A DNA stretch of 9,589 bases, taken from Planctomycetaceae bacterium (GTDB lineage: Bacteria > Planctomycetota > Planctomycetia > Pirellulales > Thermoguttaceae). Where the stretch lies: NCBI GenBank assembly GCA_009776995.1, contig WRMR01000161.1, forward strand, positions 1-9,589, written 5' to 3'. The translations under genes and the position numbers were made by a program. How positions within the stretch are numbered: the first letter of the stretch is position 1; each line of letters begins with the position of its first letter. Positions 6,561 through 9,589 of the stretch are shown here, piece by piece. The notes beneath the pieces are model-generated. The model worked only from the letters and a program-made list of their open reading frames with translations. It had not been told where the DNA came from and made no database searches.

Positions 6561-8313
6561 CCTCGTCCGCCTTCAAATACAAATCCAGTTCGTATTCCTC
6601 TTCGTTGCCGAGGAGGGCAAACTCGTGTGACGTGTGGCCTTCCGCGCCGTAGAGGCTGGCATGGATGCTGTACGTTCGCGGCACTGCGGGGAGCAGGTAT
6701 TCGTATTTCCCGTCCAGGACTTTCTCTCCGTAATTGCTCGTCTGGCGGATGACGATCCCGACAGCACAGCCGCCGTCCGGGCAATCCTCACTGTTCGGGT
6801 CGCAGGGTTCCGGGTTCGGGTCGTTTTCGTGAATGAAAACGGAATACTCCTTGTCCGCCGGTTTGCCGTCAAGGTCATAGACCGTTCCGTACAGCCGGAT
6901 GCCCTTTTCGAGAACGAAGTCGAGCGTCTTTTCCGTGCTGCCGTCACCGACGTCAAAAGCGAACACACCCGGCGTTGCGCCAAGTTTGCACGTATCCACG
7001 GCCAAGTCGAATGTTTCGTTGGCGTTTTCACGCAATTCAAATTCGCCGTTCACATCGGTGAAGCGGATGCCGTGTCCACACTTGGCATGAGCCGCCCGTG
7101 TGATACACGCCCACGGAACCGGTGTGCCGTCGGGCAGTTTGACCGTCCCTTTCACGCGGGCTTGTTTGGGAAGAACAAACGTCGGAATGATCCTGTAACT
7201 CTCATCTTTTGTAAAACTCTGAACTTGCCGCATGACATTGGACAGGGACATTTGGCGATTCTCAAATTCCTCCATGCGTTTATCATCGTCCCCGTAGTAA
7301 ACCCGTGTTCCATCGACCCGCAAAACACCTTCCTCCGGGCCATGCGCGGTATATCGCGTTCGGTTGATCGCCCATTCCGGTAAACATTGAAGCGTTGCGA
7401 TTCCATCGGTGTTTGTCCGGCTGTCGAAAAATATCGGGGCACCGGACGTGTTAAAACTGTCCTTTTCCCCTTCTTTTCTGATCAACCATGCTCCAACCGT
7501 CACATCGGGAAGCGGCACATCGTCTTCATTGACCACCTTGATCTCAACCGGCTTGATGCGCGAGAGCGTCAGTGAAAACGGCCCGTCGCTGATTTTTTCC
7601 GGCGAAGTGACGCCTCGATAAATATCGATTTCTTCCGTGCAAAGATAATCAAACCCAACGCCTTCTTTGTAGGCACAGACCTCTTGAAGCGGCCGGAGTC
7701 CTTTGGGATAGGCAAACCGGAATTTGCCCTCCGCGTCGGTTGTCACTAGGTTGGGGTAAGTGATTTGATCGACTCCCGTGACGGTCGCGCCTTCGACCGG
7801 TTGACCGTCCTGATCGACGACTGTGCCCGTAATCACGCGGGCAGGTTTGATCGTGATGGTCATTTCAGGAACGGCGGCAACGCCTTCCTCGAACTTGATC
7901 CGTCCATCGCCCAACAGGGTTTGATCGTCCGTCACCGCATAAAACCGCAGCCAGGGATTCACTTGCTTCGATTCCAACTCAAATTGGAAGACTCCCCACG
8001 TGTCCGTTTTGACGCTCGCGGGTTGGTCACGAAGTGAATAAATATGACCGGGACGCACCAACGCCCCGGCGACCGGATTGCCGTCTTCATCAACGACGTG
8101 ACCGCGTATGATTGCAGGCGAATCCTTTTCGACGAACCGGTCACTGGCGTTCCCGGCTGTTGCTTCGGTGGTTGTGAGAGCGTCGGAGTTTGATCCGGGT
8201 TGAGGTAATGCAACGGGTTTTGCGTCGGTCAGTCCGACCAGTGCCAGTAGCGTGACCAGCAAAATCCCGAACGCTGATCGCCAAAAATTCGATGATTTGT
8301 GCTTGAGAATCAT
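6550..8313 (-). CDS. Secreted protein of repeated carboxypeptidase-regulatory-like (Ig-fold) domains
   Basis: 587 residues. The signal peptide (MILKHKSSNFWRSAFG, then a hydrophobic run to ~28) is followed by a short Thr/Ala/Ser-rich linker (~40-62). At least five modules of the type GxVvDxdGxPVxGAxV...tDxxGxFxF follow, starting at about residues 68 (IIRGHVVDEDGNPVAGALV), 160 (VITGTVVDQDGQPVEGATV), 256 (VEIKVVNEDDVPLPDVTV), 386 (RVKGTVKLPDGTPVP) and 472 (IRLYGTVYDLDGKPA). These are beta-sandwich modules that usually mediate binding or structural roles; no catalytic domain is visible. A Cys/Asp-rich loop (504-516, Cys504, Cys511, Cys516) may be disulfide-bonded or bind metal. The start has AAAGG at 8323-8327 upstream. 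The gene is divergent from ilvN. The C-terminus lies inside a 14-bp tandem repeat. The specific role is unknown; a cell-envelope or matrix protein is the best guess. Confidence 0.82.
   Translation of the reverse strand: MILKHKSSNFWRSAFGILLVTLLALVGLTDAKPVALPQPGSNSDALTTTEATAGNASDRFVEKDSPAIIRGHVVDEDGNPVAGALVRPGHIYSLRDQPASVKTDTWGVFQFELESKQVNPWLRFYAVTDDQTLLGDGRIKFEEGVAAVPEMTITIKPARVITGTVVDQDGQPVEGATVTGVDQITYPNLVTTDAEGKFRFAYPKGLRPLQEVCAYKEGVGFDYLCTEEIDIYRGVTSPEKISDGPFSLTLSRIKPVEIKVVNEDDVPLPDVTVGAWLIRKEGEKDSFNTSGAPIFFDSRTNTDGIATLQCLPEWAINRTRYTAHGPEEGVLRVDGTRVYYGDDDKRMEEFENRQMSLSNVMRQVQSFTKDESYRIIPTFVLPKQARVKGTVKLPDGTPVPWACITRAAHAKCGHGIRFTDVNGEFELRENANETFDLAVDTCKLGATPGVFAFDVGDGSTEKTLDFVLEKGIRLYGTVYDLDGKPADKEYSVFIHENDPNPEPCDPNSEDCPDGGCAVGIVIRQTSNYGEKVLDGKYEYLLPAVPRTYSIHASLYGAEGHTSHEFALLGNEEEYELDLYLKADEASD
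8140..8158 (+). repeat. Dispersed repeat B, copy 2, inside a coding region
   Basis: gtcactggcgttcccggct differs from the 6484 copy at one base. It lies within the secreted repeat protein gene and encodes, on the minus strand, part of ATAGNASDRF (residues 51-60), the low-complexity linker after the signal peptide. It shares the flanking gaaccg with the copy at 8464. Confidence 0.6.
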
Positions 8314-8351
8314 TTCAGTACGCCTTTCTAAGATTTTATCCTGACTTGAAA

Positions 8352-8368
8352 ACCGGTTTCAAACCGGT
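8352..8368. promoter_or_regulatory. Perfect 8+8 bp palindrome, possible operator or leader hairpin
   Basis: accggttt (8352-8359), one central base, then aaaccggt (8361-8368). Each half contains the self-complementary ACCGGT, which recurs nearby at 8136-8141, 8459-8464 and near 8499. It lies between a candidate promoter (8412-8420) and the start of the secreted repeat protein gene, so it could be an operator or an mRNA hairpin. Function is inferred from position only. Confidence 0.35.
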
Positions 8369-8370
8369 AA

Positions 8371-8392
8371 CCGCGACAGTGATGGAGCGGTC
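8371..8392 (+). repeat. Dispersed repeat A, copy 2
   Basis: Contains gacagtgatggagcggt at 8375-8391. It lies in the transcribed leader expected for the divergent secreted protein gene, next to an ACCGGT palindrome. It matches 6390-6411 (18/22) and, inverted, 6423-6439 (16/17). Confidence 0.55.
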
Positions 8393-8411
8393 AAACAAGG
8401 AAAACGTCCCC

Positions 8412-8420
8412 ATTATACCA
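8412..8420 (-). promoter_or_regulatory. Candidate extended -10 promoter for the secreted repeat protein gene
   Basis: The minus strand reads TGGTATAAT, a consensus TATAAT with an extended TGn element. No good -35 hexamer sits at the usual distance, as is common for extended -10 promoters. Transcription would start near 8405 and give a leader of about 90 nt that includes repeat A and the ACCGGT palindrome. Confidence 0.42.
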
Positions 8421-8463
8421 AATCACCGTGCAAAAAGAAATCGGCAATCCGGCATGGGAACCG

Positions 8464-8482
8464 GTCACTGACGTTCCTGGCA
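8464..8482 (+). repeat. Dispersed repeat B, copy 3
   Basis: gtcactgacgttcctggca matches the copy at 6484 at 17 of 19 positions. It shares the preceding gaaccg with the copy at 8140 and runs into the 10-bp palindrome tggcatgcca at 8478-8487. It is intergenic, upstream of ilvN. Confidence 0.6.
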
Positions 8483-8524
8483 TGCCATGAAAAAAAAAAC
8501 CGGTACAAAAATCATACCTCCCTC

Positions 8525-8552
8525 TTGCCCCAAGCTCGTTTTGCGATAAAAT
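8525..8552 (+). promoter_or_regulatory. Candidate sigma-70-type promoter for ilvN
   Basis: TTGCCC (8525-8530) and TAAAAT (8547-8552) are separated by 16 bp and lie about 55 bp upstream of the ilvN start. The match to consensus is moderate; the position is right for a leader of about 48 nt. Confidence 0.38.
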
Positions 8553-8606
8553 AACGTCTTCGTTTCCTTGAAGTTCACCACTCAATCGCTGGGGAGCACA
8601 TCAGTT

Positions 8607-9083
8607 ATGCGTCATGTGATTTCGGCACTGGTTCAAAACGTCCCCGGAGTCCTGTCCCACATCTCCGGGATGCTCGCGTCTCGCGGGTACAACATCGACA
8701 GTCTTGCCGTCGGCGAAACGGAAGACAACCAACTCTCGCGGATGACGTTCGTCGTTGTCGGTGACGAGCATGTTGTCGTACAAATTCGCAAACAACTTGA
8801 AAAGATTGTTACGGTTGTCCGGGTTGAAGATATTTCACATGAAGACCACGTGGAACGCGACCTGATGTTGGTGAAAGTATCCGCCCCCCGGGAAAAACGG
8901 GGCGACATCATTGAACTGGTCAGTATTTTCCGCGCAAAAATCGTCGATGTCACCCCGGATGTGTTGATGATCGAACTGGCAGGTAAAGAATCGAAGATCG
9001 AGGCGTTTATCGACGTTTTGCGGCCTTACGGCATCATCACTCTCGTCCGAACCGGCGTCATCGCCATGGCCCGGGGAGTGTAA
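8607..9083 (+). CDS. ilvN: Acetolactate synthase small (regulatory) subunit
   Basis: 158 residues, close to the usual ~160. It is the regulatory subunit of acetohydroxyacid synthase, the first common enzyme of valine, leucine and isoleucine synthesis, and confers activation and valine feedback control on the large subunit. The N-terminal ACT domain (1-~75) carries NVPGVLSHISGMLASRGYNIDSLAVG (11-36). Asn11, Gly14, Ser17 and Asn29, positions linked to valine binding in E. coli IlvH, are all present. LSRMTFVVVGDE (43-54), HVERDLMLVKV (~81-91) and the C-terminal IVDVTPDVLMIELAGKESKIEAF (from ~112) complete the family pattern. An upstream in-frame TTG at 8568 was not chosen: the ATG at 8607 matches the family N-terminus and has GGGGAG at 8591-8596. 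The catalytic subunit and ilvC are not in the window. gcvH follows after 65 bp on the same strand. Confidence 0.96.
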   Translation: MRHVISALVQNVPGVLSHISGMLASRGYNIDSLAVGETEDNQLSRMTFVVVGDEHVVVQIRKQLEKIVTVVRVEDISHEDHVERDLMLVKVSAPREKRGDIIELVSIFRAKIVDVTPDVLMIELAGKESKIEAFIDVLRPYGIITLVRTGVIAMARGV

Positions 9084-9148
9084 AATATGAGAGCAACTTC
9101 GATACTTCATCCCCGATCGATTTACGCTTATGGATAAGGAACAATATC

Positions 9149-9550
9149 ATGAAACCGGAAAATCTCTTGTATGCCAAAACCCACGAGTGGGTGCATATCG
9201 AAACCGACGCGACGGGTGGACGCATTGCGACAGTCGGGCTGTCGGAGTTTGCACTCCAGGCGTTGACGGACCTCGTTTTCATTGAATTGCCAGGTGTCGG
9301 CGATGGGGTGGAAGCGGGTGAAACCTTCGGTGAAATCGAATCCGTCAAGGCTGTCAGCGCGTTGTACAGCCCCGTCACGGGCGAAATTGTCGCAGTGAAC
9401 GACCCGGTCAGCGACCGGTTGGAAACGCTTGGCCAAGACCCTTACGAGGAGGGTTGGTTTATCAAAATCCGGATCACCGGCAACAAAGGGTTGGATCAAC
9501 TGCTGGATTTCGCGGCCTATCAACAGTTCTGCGAATCGGAAGCCCATTGA
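9149..9550 (+). CDS. gcvH: Glycine cleavage system H protein
   Basis: 133 residues, typical for the family (~125-130). It is the cytoplasmic lipoyl carrier that shuttles the aminomethyl group among the P, T and L proteins during glycine decarboxylation. The N-terminal YAKTHEWV (8-15), GLSEFALQALTDLVFIELP (30-48), the lipoylation motif GEIESVKAVSALYSPVTGE (61-79, lipoyl Lys67), the NDP element and the C-terminal EEGWFIKIRI are all present and intact. AAGGA at 9136-9140, 8 nt upstream, supports the start. It may be co-transcribed with ilvN (65-bp gap), although the spacer could hold its own promoter. The P- and T-protein genes are not seen before the window ends. Confidence 0.97.
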   Translation: MKPENLLYAKTHEWVHIETDATGGRIATVGLSEFALQALTDLVFIELPGVGDGVEAGETFGEIESVKAVSALYSPVTGEIVAVNDPVSDRLETLGQDPYEEGWFIKIRITGNKGLDQLLDFAAYQQFCESEAH

Positions 9551-9589
9551 TGAGAAATCAGAGCCGCAATCGTAGGATTGCGGTCATTT
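9550..9589 (+). CDS. Possible start of a further gene, cut by the window end
   Basis: An ATG at 9550-9552 overlaps the gcvH stop (TGATG arrangement) and has GGAAG at 9537-9541 as a possible ribosome-binding site. The frame is open for 13 codons to the window end (MRNQSRNRRIAVI). It does not resemble the start of gcvPA or any family I know. The same bases form a hairpin, so this may equally be non-coding. Confidence 0.2.
   Translation, partial: MRNQSRNRRIAVI
9564..9588 (+). terminator. Hairpin downstream of gcvH, possible terminator
   Basis: ccgcaatc (9564-9571), loop gtag, then gattgcgg (9576-9583): a perfect 8-bp stem 13 nt after the gcvH stop, followed by tcattt. The T-tract is short and interrupted and the window ends here, so terminator function is uncertain. 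It competes with the reading of this segment as coding. Confidence 0.38.

Noticed and set aside
8333..8362. TTGAAA-18 bp-TAAAAT on the minus strand as a promoter for the secreted repeat protein
   Set aside because: The start point would fall within the ribosome-binding site. The extended -10 at 8412-8420 is better placed.
8568..8606. Upstream TTG start that would lengthen ilvN by 13 residues
   Set aside because: There is no Shine-Dalgarno upstream, and the family N-terminus begins at MRHVISALVQN, encoded from ATG 8607.
9087..9137. 16-codon frame between ilvN and gcvH
   Set aside because: Very short, no ribosome-binding site of its own and no leader-peptide pattern such as runs of branched-chain codons or glycine.

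Overview
The window looks like a chromosomal segment of a planctomycete, probably a Pirellulales-type lineage. The reasons are a secreted sulfatase, a serine hydrolase fused to a DUF1343/NamZ domain, a secreted protein built of carboxypeptidase-regulatory-like modules, and a SWIM-SNF2 protein with typical planctomycete architecture. GC is moderate, by eye a little over 50%. The taxonomic call is an inference from gene types, not from a marker gene.

Layout. Four genes lie on the minus strand. Read in their own direction they are a secreted Ig-like-fold repeat protein (8313 to 6550), a SWIM zinc-finger/SNF2-type ATPase homologue (6301 to 4073), a secreted sulfatase (3976 to 2678) and an 831-residue two-domain exported enzyme, an AmiE-like serine hydrolase plus a NamZ-like muramidase (2560 to 65). 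Two housekeeping genes lie on the plus strand: ilvN, the acetolactate synthase regulatory subunit (8607-9083), and gcvH, the glycine cleavage H protein (9149-9550). The 8314-8606 gap separates the divergent secreted-protein gene and ilvN and holds candidate promoters for both. The last 40 bases hold a hairpin and possibly the start of another gene.

How the genes relate. The two-domain enzyme unites activities that Bacillus subtilis encodes as separate proteins in one muropeptide-recycling operon (AmiE and NamZ), so a role in peptidoglycan turnover or scavenging is likely. The sulfatase just upstream may be co-transcribed with it, but the two are separated by a hairpin-forming spacer. ilvN and gcvH serve branched-chain amino acid and one-carbon metabolism and have no evident link to the minus-strand genes.

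The most unusual signals are (i) an SNF2-family protein whose Walker A lysine and motif VI arginines are both gone; (ii) an in-frame block of inverted and tandem short repeats inside that same gene; (iii) an AT-rich in-frame segment at the domain junction of the 831-residue fusion; and (iv) several short repeats shared between intergenic spacers and a coding region, with one repeat supplying a stop codon. No CRISPR array, transposase, tRNA or rRNA was seen. Positions 1-64 contain nothing I can identify.
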